The notes: a model not told the origin generated them from the letters alone. DNA of 64,000 bases from Prorocentrum cordatum (GCA_963575745.1 CAUYUJ010006335.1:64001-128000), one strand, 5' to 3'; shown: positions 52,451 to 64,000, counted from the stretch's first letter. Numbers and translations are program-made.

Positions 52451-53045
52451 CGTCCAGAAACGACGCCCAGGCGAGTAGAGGGTCGTCCTGATGGGCTTTT
52501 CGGCGTCTTGGGTGCCTCGGGGGGGCCTCTTTGGGCCGTTTGGGATCCTCTTGGGGGCCTCCTGGGGGCCTCTTGGGGCCATCTTGGGGCCTCTTGGTGC
52601 CTCCTGGGCGCTTCTTGGGGCCATCTTGGAGGAAATCGATCAAAGAAGAGGGGAGCTTTAATTAGCGCTGCCCCTTCAGAAGGCCAACATGGGGCCAAAA
52701 CCTTTGTAACATCAATGATTTTGGCTTGAAAGAAGAGGGGAGCTTTCATTAGCGCTGCCCCCTTCAGAAGGCCAAAATGGGGCCAAAACCGTAGTAAGAT
52801 CAATGATTTTGGCTTCAAAGAAGAGGGGCGGGTTTTTTCTCCCCCCCCCGTCGGGGCCAGAATCCTCGTGAGGGGTGTCGTTCTTTAGCTCTCCCAGGAG
52901 TCGAAAAAGACCCCTCCAACCACCCGCGAAAGGACCTCTCCAGGTCCAGGGGGAGGGGGTAGGGGGAGGGGTAAACCCCTCCCCGAAGGGGAAGAAGGGG
53001 GTTGAGAACAGAGCGGGCGCTCTAAACCACTCACGCCCAAAGGGC

Positions 53046-54617
53046 TGGTGGGATTCCCCTGTCATTGAGGCTATTGCCGAAGTGGCCGAATTATGCTATC
53101 GCGGTATTCTGCCGTACCGTGCCATGGCCTACTCGCTCGCCCTCTCGCCCAAAGGCCACCATGAGCATGATGCGGTTGAAATTGTTCGGTCTCCTGAAAA
53201 CCTTCGTCCCCTCAGTGGCCGGAGTGCCGACGCAAAAACGATTGCGGGGGGCCTGGCACTCATGATGAACCCGTACGTCACCAACCAGGCTCCGAGCGAG
53301 CAGCGGGACTTCGTGAAGCGCCGCCAGTTCACGGACAACATTGTCGAGCTGGACGCCCACGTGGTGCAGGCGTCGTACCGGCCACCGGGTACTTTCCTTC
53401 CTGCCAGCCTGGCGTTGGATTATGGCACAGCCTTTGTTTCCATTGCCCACAGCTGGCTTCTGAAGATATTGAAGTTTCAGGGCTGGCCCGACTTCGTCAT
53501 CGGTCTGTACCACTCCATGTGCGACTTTGCAGCCATGGCACGGTCATCTTGATCGACGGCGTTTGGGAGCTTCATCGTCTATGCCAGTGTCCTGCAGGGC
53601 GACCCACTCAGCTCGATATTTTTCGTTCTCTGCATTGATCCCCTGGTCTTCGGCCTCCGCGCAGCTGTCTCCGACAAGGGCATTTTCAGTATGTGCGCGG
53701 ATGACGTGGGTATTTCTTTCCGGGATATCCGAGCTATGGTTCCCATCCACGATGTGTATATTTTGGTCAGGCGTGCGACGGGCCTGGCTGAGAAACTCAA
53801 GAAGTGCGTGCTGTCGCCGACCGGAGCTCGCTTCAAACCCTCCCTGGTCGACTTAATCCGGGACTGGCTGAATCTCCACGTGCCGAAATGGGCAACGATG
53901 CGCATTGCGCCTTTCTTCGAATATATGGGCATGTTCTCGGGACAGGACGCGGGGGCTCAACAATGGGCCAAACCCACCGCCAAGTTCTTGCATCGTCTAT
54001 CGTTGATTGGACCTTCGCACGAGCCCATGACGCAAAACATCCTGGTTTACAAAGTCCGCGTGCAGACAGTGTTGAGCTACAAGTTGCAATTTGTGGATCC
54101 GCCCGCAGTGTTCGTTAACCGACAGGACTCAATCATTGCCAAGCTCTTTCGCTTTCCGAGAGAGGCTGTTCCTTCCTGGGCCGGCTTCTTCATCGACCAG
54201 CTCGGTTTTCCGAAGTCCATCGAGTGCTTCGGCTTGTCCATCATGTCGCGCTTCGCCCGGACTACGTGCACCTCTTGGCGGGCTGCGCTTGCCACCACGT
54301 GGGCCCCGGCTGAGAACGACATGGGTTTCGCTCACGTCATTGGTTCCTTCACGCGCGTATGGTGGAAGTCCCCGCTGCTTGCTCTGAATCTCGAGCGTGC
54401 TGCGGATTTAACATCCTTCGTGGCAGCGCCACGGTGTTGGACATATTGCAGCCGTCTGCCGCGATTGGCGGTCCGGGATGCTACCGCGTCAGCGTCTTCA
54501 GCGTTTTCTCCAGGAGTGGTGGTTTCATGCTTCAACGTCAGCGTTCATGCTTCTCCAACCAGGCAGCGGACGATGGTTTACGATAGCACAAGACAGCGCT
54601 CAATGGAACAATCTTGA
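53046..54617 (+). pseudogene. LINE D reverse transcriptase palm and thumb
   Basis: LRPLSGRSADAKTIAGG and QRDFVKRRQFTDNIVELD are fingers motifs. LALDYGTAFVSI is motif A (Asp 53418-53420). SVLQGDPLSSIFF is a canonical motif B. MCADDVG is motif C with both Asp present (53700-53705). The thumb follows (YMGMFSG, then GPSHEPMTQN). A TGA at 53550-53552 lies between motifs A and B in the same frame, so this copy is inactive. The end at 54617 is probably past a frameshift. Confidence 0.72.
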
Positions 54618-54901
54618 ATAAGCATTCCTACGCCACACACACAGCACTGACCGCAAGTCTCACATCTGCAATTGGGGGCCCCGGCCCGCCCGCGCCGGCG
54701 TTTCAGGCCCCGCCCCCGGGCGGACTCAGGCGCGCCTCGCCTCGCCTCGCCTCCAGGAGTGGTGGGCATCGGATTGGCCGGCCCTCATTTTGCAGTGCTG
54801 GCAGAGCTTCGCGAACGATGACACGCTGTCGAGCGCTGATGCTGCTGCCGGTATTGCGAGCCTCCGGTCTGTTACTGGACCGCAACGTACCCTGATCTTG
54901 A

Positions 54902-55220
54902 GGACGGCTGGTTTACAATTCGTCGGATGCATGAGCCTGTCCGCCATGCTTGCTACATGTGCGGGTTCCCGAATGCAGACCAACGGCATTATTTCAACTG
55001 TGACAGGTTTTGGGGGTTTGCCGAGGACTGGCCGGGATCGTCTCCTTCTTCCGTACGGGGGCGCCTTGGTGTGACTTCGCAGTCCGGCTTGCTGCGCGCG
55101 GCAACGGCCAACAAACTCTTCCACACCATGAAGGACCACTGCAACCGTGGTGGTCGTTTGTCCACGGTGCGCCGCAGTGCCGCGTGCGCCGCGCGCCGCG
55201 CCCGCGCCGAGCTTCTCTAG
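54902..55220 (+). pseudogene. LINE D ORF2 C-terminus with zinc knuckle
   Basis: EDGWFTIRRMHEPVRHA leads into CYMCGFPNADQRHYFNC (Cys codons 54951 and 54960, then His and Cys), the CCHC-like knuckle often found at LINE C-termini. The ORF ends with TAG at 55218-55220. A GC-rich run at 54670-54740 probably disrupts the link to the thumb. Confidence 0.55.
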
Positions 55221-55224
55221 TCAG

Positions 55225-56640
55225 CTGATCGTTTCTTTGTTGATCCGTGATTATCATCTTCATCATCAAGATCATCGTGATGATCATCGTCATCCTCATC
55301 ATCGCGTCTACCGTTGTCGACGTTGCCATGGTACCGCGCCCGCCCAAGTCACCGACTTGCCAGCTAGGAAGTCTCCTGCGGTCAGCGTCACCGCGGCTGC
55401 GTCTTGTCGCGCCAAACTAGCTGGCGGCTTTGCGCGCGAGAATGCGCGTTAGCGCGGCCGCGGCGATGCGCCAGCCAGCGCCGAGCAGTCATCGCAATCG
55501 TCTCTGCATGGGTTTTGCAAGTTGCGGGCGGGTGGGAGGGATGATTGTGCGAGAAGCGGAATCGACAATTTCCAGTTCGGCAGGGTTTCTTTCAAACGCA
55601 GTTTCTTGAATAATCCCTTGGAACGCATGGCGCAAAAAAAGGGCCACAAACGCGCACACGACAACGAAAGCAGACCAATCACATTAGCTGTGCAAGCATT
55701 TCTTTTGCAGATTTTCTGTCTCGCGCGCAGTTGCTGCTCTCGTATGGTATCCACATGATTCAACAACTTCGTCCAGAGCCACATTTCTCATTTCACCGCG
55801 TGGTGCATCCGCGTGGGTCCAGCATGCGCCCACTGGACGAAAACGTATCGAGTAATATCATGCGGGCCACGCGCGCGCCGCCACACGCGCACGTCAAAAT
55901 CCTTCCAACACGATAGGTTTCCGATGTCTTCTGTGAGAGAGCTTTTCAAGCATTCTGGGAATCATGTTTTCATTGCGCATATGCCAGGTTTCTGACATTT
56001 CCGCGCGCGCATTTCCTCACCATGATTCTTCACCAGCGCTACCGCAGCCCTACTTGTATCGTCGTCGGCCGTCGCCCGCATCAGCCAATCGCCTTCATCA
56101 CCGACACATGGACCGCATCATTGTCATCGTCGTCACCAGTATCGGCTTCGTCATTGTGTTTGCTTTCGTCATCGTCATCACCGTTTCACCATCGCTAGTC
56201 TCATCATCGTTGCTGCCATTTTCGGCGTCATCATGATACCGCGCCCGTCCGAGCCACCGACCCGCATTGAAGTGCCCGCGCGCCAGCACGGTTTTGGATA
56301 GGCGTTGTGAACATCCCACTGGTGAGCGCCATCGTGGCCGCATTTGTTGTGCCAAACTCGTTGGCCGCTCTGCGCGCGAGGCTCCCTTCGCTAGCGCCGC
56401 GGCGTAGATGCGCCAGCTGGTCCGGGGTAGTCACCGCAATCGTGGCCGCATGGGTTGTGCAACGTGATTTGCGGGTGGGGGTGTGGGATGGTTGAGCGAG
56501 CAATGTAACTGACGATTTGTAGTTCTGCAAAATGGACTGCGCCGCATAGCTTGCACCACATGTCGTGTACGTCCACAGTGCAACAAATGTTTGTTTTGGG
56601 TCCACGATTTGCTTCACGTTTACTATAATAGTTTATGTAG
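55225..56640 (+). repeat. Duplicated ~300 bp block with CAT/CGT simple repeats
   Basis: ATGGTACCGCGCCCG...CACCGAC through GATGCGCCAGC to TTGCGGGTGG appears at 55328-55620 and, diverged, at 56232-56540. Each block is preceded by ATCATCGTC-rich sequence (55250-55310 and 56105-56220). Probably LINE 3' UTR-derived or satellite. No gene is seen between them. Confidence 0.5.
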
Positions 56641-58640
56641 AGACCGCTGCGGTTGCAGGAGGGGGTTCCCTGGTATCAGTTGGCAGTGGTGCAGAATTTC
56701 GTGGGGAGGTGGGGAGGGGTAATCTAGCAGAAGCATTCGGAAGGCGTGCACTTGAAACCGCTCAAATTCAAATGGGTCGCTTTGGAACACTGGGGGTCTT
56801 GGGTCGGCGACCGATGGTGGGACAACACGTCCAGTCACGTGGTGGGCCATCTGTGTTCTCTTCCCCACCGCGCAACCAGCCCTTCCCATTTTCTTTTCGC
56901 TTTGTCCTTATCCTTGTCCAGGGATGCTTCCTTGGCAAGTTGTTCTTTCCTCCATGGTAGAGGTGGCGGAGCAGAGGTAAAGTGGGAGGAGTGCTGGTAT
57001 GCACGGGACAGGAAAGAAAGGAGTTCACGGGGAAGGGCAACAAGGGAGCATTAGTGAAGGGGTTGCCACCCGGGTCATGGAGACGTTTTGCGGCTACCCC
57101 CTGCTGCTATCCCCCACCGTGCTTTTGTCCCTCCATCACCTTCTTTCGTCTCATCCTGTCAGGGGCGGGGGGGAAACCGGGGGCAGGGGATGCCACGACA
57201 TTACTTTGATTCTGATCGGGGCAGGGGTTGGCTCTCGGAACGTAATCCTTTATGGTGTCGTTTGAGGGCCGCGCTTGATTTATGTGGGAAGGACTGCGCA
57301 CTGGAAGGTTGGATAATTATCGCACCGTATGCGTTTTGCTTTCCGAGCGGAACTCCGCAAGTTGATTCACCCAAGTGCTCCCGGTTGCGGCCTGCTCGTG
57401 CTTGCCAGCAGCCGGCCCGCCAGACCAGCGGCGCAGCCGGGAAAACCTGCCTGCCGCCCTCGCCGTGGTGGGCGGCGGTCGAGTTGCGGCCGAGTGCGCG
57501 GGTCTTGATCATTCCCAGGCCCCGTGGGCCTTCCGTGCGTCGGTGGGACAGCTGCGTCCCTGTCCCAGCGCCTTCCTGGCTGGATGTCAGCATTCTTCGC
57601 TTTCCTTGTTCTCTATCTGGGGAGGCTTCCCTGGAGACCGTCACCCAGGTGCTCCTCGAGCTGGATGGGCGCCCCGCCACCGCTCCGAAGAGCTTGGGGA
57701 TGAGGCAGGTGAAGCTGGGCAAGAAGCACGGTGCGTGCGCGGCCAGTGTGTGTGTGTGTGTATGTATGGGTTGCACGCGTTTCACCCTTGAGCGGGTCGG
57801 CTTCTCGCTTGTCAGTGCTGGCGGGTGTTGGCTGGGTGGCTGACACGGCGACGGTGGACAGGTCTTTGGTCACCTCACAGTTTGTCTGACTGTTCAGTCC
57901 TGTTGCGTGACAGCAGACTTGGACCTTCAGTCTGGTCTGCATGTTGTCTTGTCTTGTCAGCATGCTTACAGTCGGGGCACTGAGGAAGGAACCCTTTTCA
58001 TTGGGGAGGGGCTCGGGGTCCCTTCGTTGTTTTGCATTTCGCCTTTGGTTTGCTTAGGGTTTCGATGGGAAATCGAAGGTTCACTTATGGGAAAAAGAGG
58101 CCTCGTTCTTTATTTAGGGTTCCTTAGGTCAACGCCCCGACTGTATGCCGTTGGAAGGAGCATAGCGCCTCGTATCTCGACGCGTTTTCTTTCCGTTTTT
58201 TACGCCGTCATGGTGTCGCTGCAAGCTGGCCCACATTCTGGCCATTGTCACGGCTCTCGTACCCAATGCTGGTTTTGTTGGCCTACACTCCATCAATTTG
58301 TTGCTGGACCGTGCGGGGTCAGCGTTTCTTCCCAAAATGCCAGCTGGTCTGGCAGTCGTTACAGTTTTGCGCTTCATTGCCTGACATCGTCCTTCGGTGA
58401 TTCAGTGGCCGCCAGTTCGCACTAGACAGCTCGCGCTTCAGTTCACTTCGAGTTGAGTTGCCTCCTCGCTTTTGTGGCCGCTGCACGTTCGCATGCATGT
58501 ACAGCTCCTCTTTCACACCACCCATCCTGCACTCGTCCGTGTGCGATGTTTCGTACATTGTGCCATCGACGATGTTCGATCGCAATTCGCACTTCCATCT
58601 GCTGCTCGCGCTTGAGGACCGTTTGCGCCGCCGACTTCAA
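56641..58640 (+). other. No recognisable gene
   Basis: Mixed-composition DNA. ORFs of up to 251 codons on both strands (such as 57088-57843) show no domain, no repeat-free conserved composition and no start context. A short GT run lies at 57747-57766. Confidence 0.4.
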
Positions 58641-58645
58641 AGAGT

Positions 58646-58735
58646 GTGTGTATGGGTGTTGTGTGTTGAGTGTGTGTGTGTGTGTGTGTGTGTTGTGTGT
58701 GTGTGTCGGATAAACTGTGTGTGTGTGTGTGCGGG
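58646..58735 (+). repeat. (GT)n microsatellite
   Basis: Interrupted GTGTGT runs with TTGTGT and AAACT breaks. Other GT runs lie at 57747-57766 and 62617-62650. Confidence 0.9.
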
Positions 58736-59751
58736 GCCGATCGTAGAAACCATCTTTTTGTACATGTCTGTCTTCGCTTGTCGTCTTCGTGTCCCCTCCT
58801 CGTCTTCATCTTCGTGCTCATCGTGGTCCTCGTTTTCTCGTGGCGTCGTCCTAATCCCAGTCTTTCTCCTCGTGCTCCCACCCTTCCAGCCCGCGGACTT
58901 GCCACTTTTCTGCTCTACTGGTGCCGCGCCCTCCCCAGCATCTCGTGGTCCCGGTAGTGGGGTTCCGTGTTACGTTATGAAGGATCGTGGCCCAGGGGCC
59001 AAGGACCCATATTTGCCTTTGGCTTTCAATATCATGGCTTTGGGAACGGTTATCTGTCGGCTTCGACTTGAGATCATGGCTCTAGACTCGCGGACCCATC
59101 GTATGAGACTGCAGCGCACGTGCCGCGTTGGACTCCGGGGGATTCTGCAGCCGAGCAAATGGTTCTCCGCAGGTACGTAACTGCTGGGGCCAGAGGGGGG
59201 ATTCATTACGTTGCCCATCTGTTTCACGCAACGACCGAGAGATCCTCACAGGCGTTTATTAAGCATGGATATTGCCACGATTCATGTCTAGTTTATGTTC
59301 TTCCGTCCTTGCCTCTGCCCTTCGCCTCCCCTCGTCTGCCTGCACCTCTGTAGTTGACGTGGCATGGGCCTGCTATTCAAATCCGCCGCCGCGTTCCTGG
59401 GGCGCGCTTTGATTGCAAGGGCTTCTGACCAGGTTAAATTACTCGCGCTGGGGATTGCGAGCAATCCGTTTGCCTTTTTTTGTTGAAGGGGGGGCGATCG
59501 GCTCGAGGAGGCACAATACCGTCGCAGTTGGAAAGCAGTGACACCTGCTTTTCCAGAGTGGTGTTCAGGCTGAGTTTGGTTTTTCGCTGCTGTTGGTGTC
59601 GGGCTTTTCGGCATTTCGCGACAGTGCATTGCATACCTTGCCTCAGCTTTTTGCCTCGGCACCTGCTTGTGCCCCTGCCCCTGCCACCGCTCATGCCCTT
59701 GCCCCCCGCCCCGCCTCGGCCCGTATCCGTCGCCATGGGGTAAAGATCACC

Positions 59752-59893
59752 GAGCGCGTTCCACTACTCGCAACGTGCCTACTCGCAAACGTGCGAAAAG
59801 CACATGTCTGCTTTTATGTACTTTATCGTAGATCTCCCGCGGGGGATCCAGGCCATTTGGGAGTAGTTACGTTGCGAGTAGTGGAGCGCGCTC
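59752..59893 (+). repeat. 33 bp inverted repeat with 76 bp spacer
   Basis: The left arm 59752-59784 (GAGCGCG..CCACTACTCG) matches the complement of 59861-59893 (CGAGTAGTGGAGCGCGCTC) at 30 of 33 positions. From 58740 to 59750 no gene is seen. Confidence 0.75.
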
Positions 59894-60003
59894 GTCTAGA
59901 AGAGGTCCTGAGGGAAACGGGTCCTGGATCCCGGGGCTTTCCCCAGGACCAGCTCTTCATCCCGAATAGTTTTCTGACGGTTCCGAGGGCCGTGGAGGGC
60001 CCC

Positions 60004-60019
60004 GGGGGGGGGGGGGGGG
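60004..60019 (+). repeat. 16-base G run
   Basis: An uninterrupted poly-G tract after CCCCGG... It could be a real tract or an assembly artefact. 60020-60470 is pyrimidine-rich without a gene. Confidence 0.8.
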
Positions 60020-60474
60020 CAAATGCGGCGAACAATTCCAAGGATCCTTTTGCCTCAGGACCTGCTACCTGCATGTTCAATGCCTCCGACCTTGCCCTCT
60101 GTCCTCTGTTCTCTGCCCTCCGACTTCGCCCCTGCCCCTGCCCCTGCCCTCGGCCCTGCGTCCCTCTGCAGCTCTCCTTCCTGCCCCGAGGTATCCGCAC
60201 TTATCGTGCCAGATGATGGCAAATGGTCTGCCTCACGCTCTCGTCGGTGGTGCCGGAAGGCATGAGTGTCAGGCTCCCTTCGGTCTCCCCGCTGCTGCCG
60301 TCCTCCTCTTCAGGTTTCCATGGTTCTGCCCTCTCTTCTCGTTCCCCCTCACCCTACAGTCTCCAGTCCTTCTTGCACGTTCGTCCCTTCTCCGCCCCTC
60401 TTTGCCCTCCGTATCCTCTCTCCCCCACTCCCCAATCTGTCGCCCTCTGCTCTTCGATTGTTCTCTTGCATCTT

Positions 60475-60563
60475 CAAGTGTCTCTCTCTGTGTCTCTCTT
60501 TCTCTCCCTGCTTCTCTCTCTCGCTTTCTCTTTCCCTCTCTCTCTCTCTCTCTCTCTTTCAGT
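60475..60563 (+). repeat. (CT)n tract ending TTTCAG
   Basis: CTCTCTCTCTC runs end in TTTCAG directly before LINE coding sequence. It looks like a polypyrimidine tract plus AG but is more likely a microsatellite at the truncation point. Confidence 0.7.
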
Positions 60564-61878
60564 CGTCACATTCTTGCGAATCAGAGAGGCGGTCGGCGGC
60601 AACTCGGTGCTCTGCAGGCGTTGTTCGATGAGTTCGAACGGGTCTCAGGACTTGGTTTGAACATCCCGAAGACGTTGGTGATGCCGGTGGATCCGTACGA
60701 CGAGCACGAGGTTCGCACCGCGGTGGCGGCGGGCGCGCCTGGATGGGGAGGACTGGGCAATTTCAGCAGCGGCACATTTTTTTGGACTATATGTCGGCCC
60801 TTGCAGGGGGTTTCTCTCTTGGGAAGCCCCGCTCCGCAAATGTGCCGAAGGTGCTCAGCAATGGGGTAGCATCGGCGCCGGTTTCCTCATGACCATGAAA
60901 GCATACCGTATTTTCGTGGCATTTGTTTAATTGTTCGTGGGGCAGTTAGAGGAGTTACCACCCGCGTTCCGGTTCTCGGAGGTCACGGCCTGCTGGAAGC
61001 TTCTCCCAGGCCCCAAGGACTGGATGACGGCGGATTGCGCCCGGGAGTTCAAGTCCCTGCGCTTCTCGGAGGAGCTCGCCGACCTTCCTTCGACAATCGT
61101 CGCGGCGAAGGCCAGAGTCGTGATCTTTGAGGCCCACGGGGCCCTCCATATCGGGAGACGGGCAGCAAGGCTGCAGGCTTTGTCTTGTACTTCGGCTTCT
61201 GCGCTGGGTCGCTTCGGTTGGTTTTGCGGTTGGCGCGACAACAGCTTCATTCTCAACCTGCATCGGGCCGCGTGCCGGGTGGACGCGATTCGTCGTCGAT
61301 GTCCTGATGACCGTCTCTGGGAAGACCGGCTCGGTTGGCAGAGGCGGGTGGCGAAGCACGTATACGGAAATTCGCAGGCCTCGCCTTAGGACATCTTCAG
61401 GAAAAAATGGACGAGTGGTGTATTCTCCTGCTTCGTGGTCGTGGATCACATCGGACCCGCCATGTCTTGCAGGTTGTAAGCAGCACTTGTCAACCAAGGA
61501 TTAGGTCTGCTACCTTCAGACTCTTCTGCAATGGGTGGTACACGCGATCACGATTCGGGGCTCGTGGCGAGTCCGGATGGGCTGCGGTTGCCCAGAGGAC
61601 AGCGTTCGGCACCTCGCCGGTTGCCCCGTTGTCCGACGTCTGTTCAGCAGGCGCGCGGCGTCCAACCACCCGATCCAGGCTTCGAGCTGGAGGCCTTCCT
61701 GGGTTTGGGGGACCAGTGTCGGCCACCGGAAGAGGTCCAGCGTAGGGCTCTAGCTGTGTACGCTCTGTACCGGACCTACAACGGCAGGCGGCACGGTCAC
61801 TTGGAGGCTTCGGACTTCAAAGAGGCGTTTGCCGAATACCTCCGTGCAGGCCAGCGCCGAGGCGAACGTTTAGGCTGA
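60564..61878 (+). pseudogene. LINE family E ORF2 C-terminal fragment
   Basis: It starts after the RT catalytic motifs. LQALFDEFERVSGLGLNIPK is motif D-like. Thumb sequence continues in shifted frames, then FRFSEVTACWKLLPGPKDW (60931-61389 frame), CGCPEDSVRHLAGCP (knuckle, about 61583-61627), and a C-terminal RRALAVYALYRTYNGRRHG helix ending at TGA 61876-61878. At least three frame changes show decay. The knuckle and C-terminus differ from family D, so it is probably another lineage. Confidence 0.6.
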
Positions 61879-62617
61879 CGGGAGTCCCCTTCGCGTCCCG
61901 CTACGGCGGGGCTCTTGGGAGGAGTCGTTTATGCACGCATGCATGTAGAAACTTGTGCTTGCCGCAGGCGGGATGTCCCTGCTAGGGCGTGTGCGTCCAC
62001 ACGGGTATAGGAACGCTCCGACTTCCAGGCAACATGTACTCTCCCTTTTCTCCTCCCCCTCCCTCCTTCCCCGTCTCCTTCCTCGTGTTCTTCTCCTGTT
62101 TTAAGTTTACGTTGTCATTCACGGGGCTCGGGTTCAGATAGTTCCATAATGTTGCCAGTGCGCGCGACGGCTCGCCTATCGCAGGTTGGCCTGAACGTCG
62201 CTCAGTTGGGTGCGTTTCCTTCTCTCCGCCGTGCACTGCGCGGAACTAGATGATACGAATCTGGGCATTTTCGTATCAGCCTCTCCCTCTTCTTTCTCTT
62301 CCTCCTTTCTCGTCCTCCTGTTCCTCGTCCTCCTCCTCCCCCCTGAATGTGGTGACGTCTACCCGACCGGCCACTTTATTTGAGGCCTTTGATGTTGGCG
62401 TTGATCGTGTAGGGTAATCCACAGGTTCCGCCGCAACCGCTATTTTTGCCTCTGCCCTGGCGCGCATGGTGTGTGGGGTGAGTTCACGAGCCGAGGCTTT
62501 GCGTGCGGGCTCGCCTTTGTTGGAAGTTCATCTCATGGCTCTGGGCTTGCTTGGTGCATCTTTTAGGTACCATCGTTGGCTGGGGAGTGCGTGCGATCGT
62601 GATGGTACCATGAGGAA

Positions 62618-62648
<31 letters not shown>

Positions 62649-62650
62649 TC
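61879..62650 (+). other. No recognisable gene; pyrimidine tracts and GT run
   Basis: CTCCTT-type tracts at 62040-62105 and 62280-62345, and a (GT)n run at 62617-62650. Confidence 0.5.
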
Positions 62651-63840
62651 GGGGTCTGCCTCCTCCCGCAGCCGCCCGCGTCGCCACCGCGCCGGGTCGC
62701 ATTCTCGCGCCCGCGCGTGAGGTCTCGTTGGCTGCCGGCGTTCGGCCGGTGCCCACCGACGCCGCCCTAATTTGGGTGGGCCCTGTCGCAGCGGGCGGGT
62801 TTTGTTGCCTGCTCGTGGCGTATCCGGGCTCCTCCTGTCTGCCTACCTGGGTGGCCCTGCCCCGCCGCCGCCCCCCGCCTCTTGGGGTGCCGGTCTTCTG
62901 CAGGTTCTGTCCAGGCGCTGCTGATGGCCCTTGCCGTGCTTCGCTGGCCGGGCGACAGTCGCTACTTGCCGGTGCCCCCCCCACTGGCTGCCTGGTTTTC
63001 TGGCCTCTTCTCCAGCAGCGGCTACCAGTGTTTGGCCGCTGTTGTTTCCATGGCGCCTCGCCGCTATCGGTCATTGCCCAGTTGGCTCGTTGCCTCGGGG
63101 CCCACCTTGTTCGCCCCACCTGGCCCGCCGCTCTTCCAGTGGGCGTGGCCTTCCCGCGGTCCTCGCCTCCGGCTGGCGTTCGCCGCCTCGTGCCGTCGCC
63201 CTTTTTTTTGTCCTGCCTGTGCCCTGGGCGTGCCGCTCCCCCAATTGGCGTGGCCCTGCTCCTTCCCTGCCCTGGCTGTCCCGCTCTTCCGCGCCTGGGC
63301 CTCGTCGGTCCTCCTGGTGTCGGCGCTCCCCACCGTTGCTGACGTCGGGGTGCTCTCCCGTCGGCTCGAGTCGAGACTCTGCGTCGCTCGTCGTGCTTCC
63401 CTACCGCCGCCCTTCCGCGGGCTGCCTGTTCCCGCTTCTGCTCTGTGCCGCTCAGTGCCGCGCGGTTCCTATTTGCGGTGCGGAAGGCTTCCACCTCCCC
63501 GCACGCGCGTCGTAGGCCCGCTGGTCTCGGCGCACTGGTGCAACCCTGGACTGTTCTCGGTTCGCTGGGTCGGGCTCCCTTCGTTGTGTTCTCCACCACC
63601 AGCTGCAGCTCCCTGCTGCCTCCCCCCAGCTTCAGCTCAGTGCAGCCCAGTGCAGCTCTGGCTCGGCACTGCCCCCCCCCCCCCCTCGGTGCTCCCCCCG
63701 CCGCTGTGTCAATTGATTTCACCATGCTCCAGAGGACCGCAAAGTGGACCTGGGGGTTTCTGACTCCTTGCCGCCCGCTGGAGCATTCATGTGGAGTTTC
63801 TTCGGCCTTCTGGGCCCTCCTGGGTCGGGCCTTCCTATGA
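62651..63840 (+). other. GC-rich region with overlapping long ORFs, not supported as genes
   Basis: ORFs of 238-493 codons exist on both strands over the same bases, rich in Arg/Ala/Gly/Pro with no domain. This is what high GC alone produces. Confidence 0.5.
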
Positions 63841-63899
63841 GAGATTTGTGGATTTCTGTATCGTGTGAAGAGCATTATACAGTAAGCTGCTCCGCCTTT

Positions 63900-63994
63900 G
63901 GGAACGCCTATCCCAGGGCGGCTGGAAAGTTTTGTACCCCTGCGGGTGTACGTCGGTTTACGCACGTATCAGCTGCCCTAGGACAGGCGTCCCC
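63900..63994 (-). repeat. 25 bp imperfect inverted repeat at the window edge
   Basis: 63900-63924 (GGGAACGCC..GGGCGGCTG) pairs with 63970-63994 (CAGCTGCCC..GGCGTCCCC) at 21 of 25 positions. On the minus strand three of the four differences become G-U wobbles. An inner GTACCCC/GGGTGTAC element is also self-complementary. Confidence 0.6.
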
Positions 63995-64000
63995 GATCGT

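Larger units (their letters stand above)
51440..55220 (+). mobile_element. LINE family D (ADD-type RT), interrupted and decayed
   Basis: This is a different LINE clade from families A-C. RT sequence starts around 51480, is interrupted at about 52120-53045, and continues through palm and thumb to a C-terminal CCHC-like knuckle. It has a TGA inside the RT and further frame changes after 54400. It does not lie in the stem-loop target. No APE or ORF1 is recognised upstream. Confidence 0.7.

Noticed and set aside
60540-60566. 3' splice site (CT tract plus TTTCAG) before LINE E
   Set aside because: The CT run is a microsatellite at a truncation point, and no upstream exon is identifiable.
62484-63965. 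493-codon minus-strand ORF and 293-codon plus-strand ORF over the same bases
   Set aside because: Arg/Ala/Gly/Pro-rich with no domain. Simultaneous long ORFs on both strands are explained by high GC.

Overview
This window looks like repeat-dense nuclear DNA of a dinoflagellate (inferred, not proven). The reasons are: no convincing host gene in 64 kb; several unrelated LINE lineages; a Ty1/copia element whose inserted gag-like gene carries CCCH zinc fingers; mixed GC-rich and simple-sequence tracts; and almost everything recognisable being a retroelement or a tandem repeat. All recognisable retroelement coding sequence is on the + strand.

Layout. 1-2495: a decayed LINE (family A) cut by the window edge. 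2496-9603: a repeat field made of ~350-400 bp units plus a ~177 bp satellite in higher-order blocks. Each unit carries a short stem-loop with arms CCGGCGGTAA / TTACCGCCGG. 9604-18940: a LINE (family B) with ORF1 and a long ORF2 (APE endonuclease, reverse transcriptase, RNase H), followed head-to-tail by a nearly identical 5'-truncated copy. 18941-21967: more repeat units, a truncated family C LINE and an internally deleted chimeric derivative. 21968-24930: diverged, inverted repeat copies and a pyrimidine tract. 24934-27171: a second family A LINE. 27172-29734: repeat units with another truncated family C insertion. 29735-39852: a copia LTR retrotransposon with 143 bp LTRs, a 5 bp target duplication and a nested 4.3 kb insertion encoding a second gag-like protein. 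39858-51400: GC-rich and simple repeats, minisatellites of 10, 90 and 102 bp periodicity, and one Cys-rich minus-strand ORF. 51440-55220: a different LINE (family D, canonical ADD box) with an insertion in its RT. 55220-64000: mostly non-coding repeats, with a LINE C-terminal fragment (family E, 60564-61878) and two sizeable inverted repeats.

Two observations stand out. First, the LINEs of families A, B and C sit at the same point inside the stem-loop of the dispersed repeat, just after AACC, and insert head-to-tail there. This implies a site-specific lineage that targets a stem-loop. Second, the RNase H domain in families A and B has its catalytic motifs in a circularly permuted order (DS, then N-x-x-AD, then DGG, then E) with all four acidic residues kept, next to an RT whose catalytic box reads A-D-N instead of A-D-D.

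No tRNA, rRNA, CRISPR array or origin was recognised.
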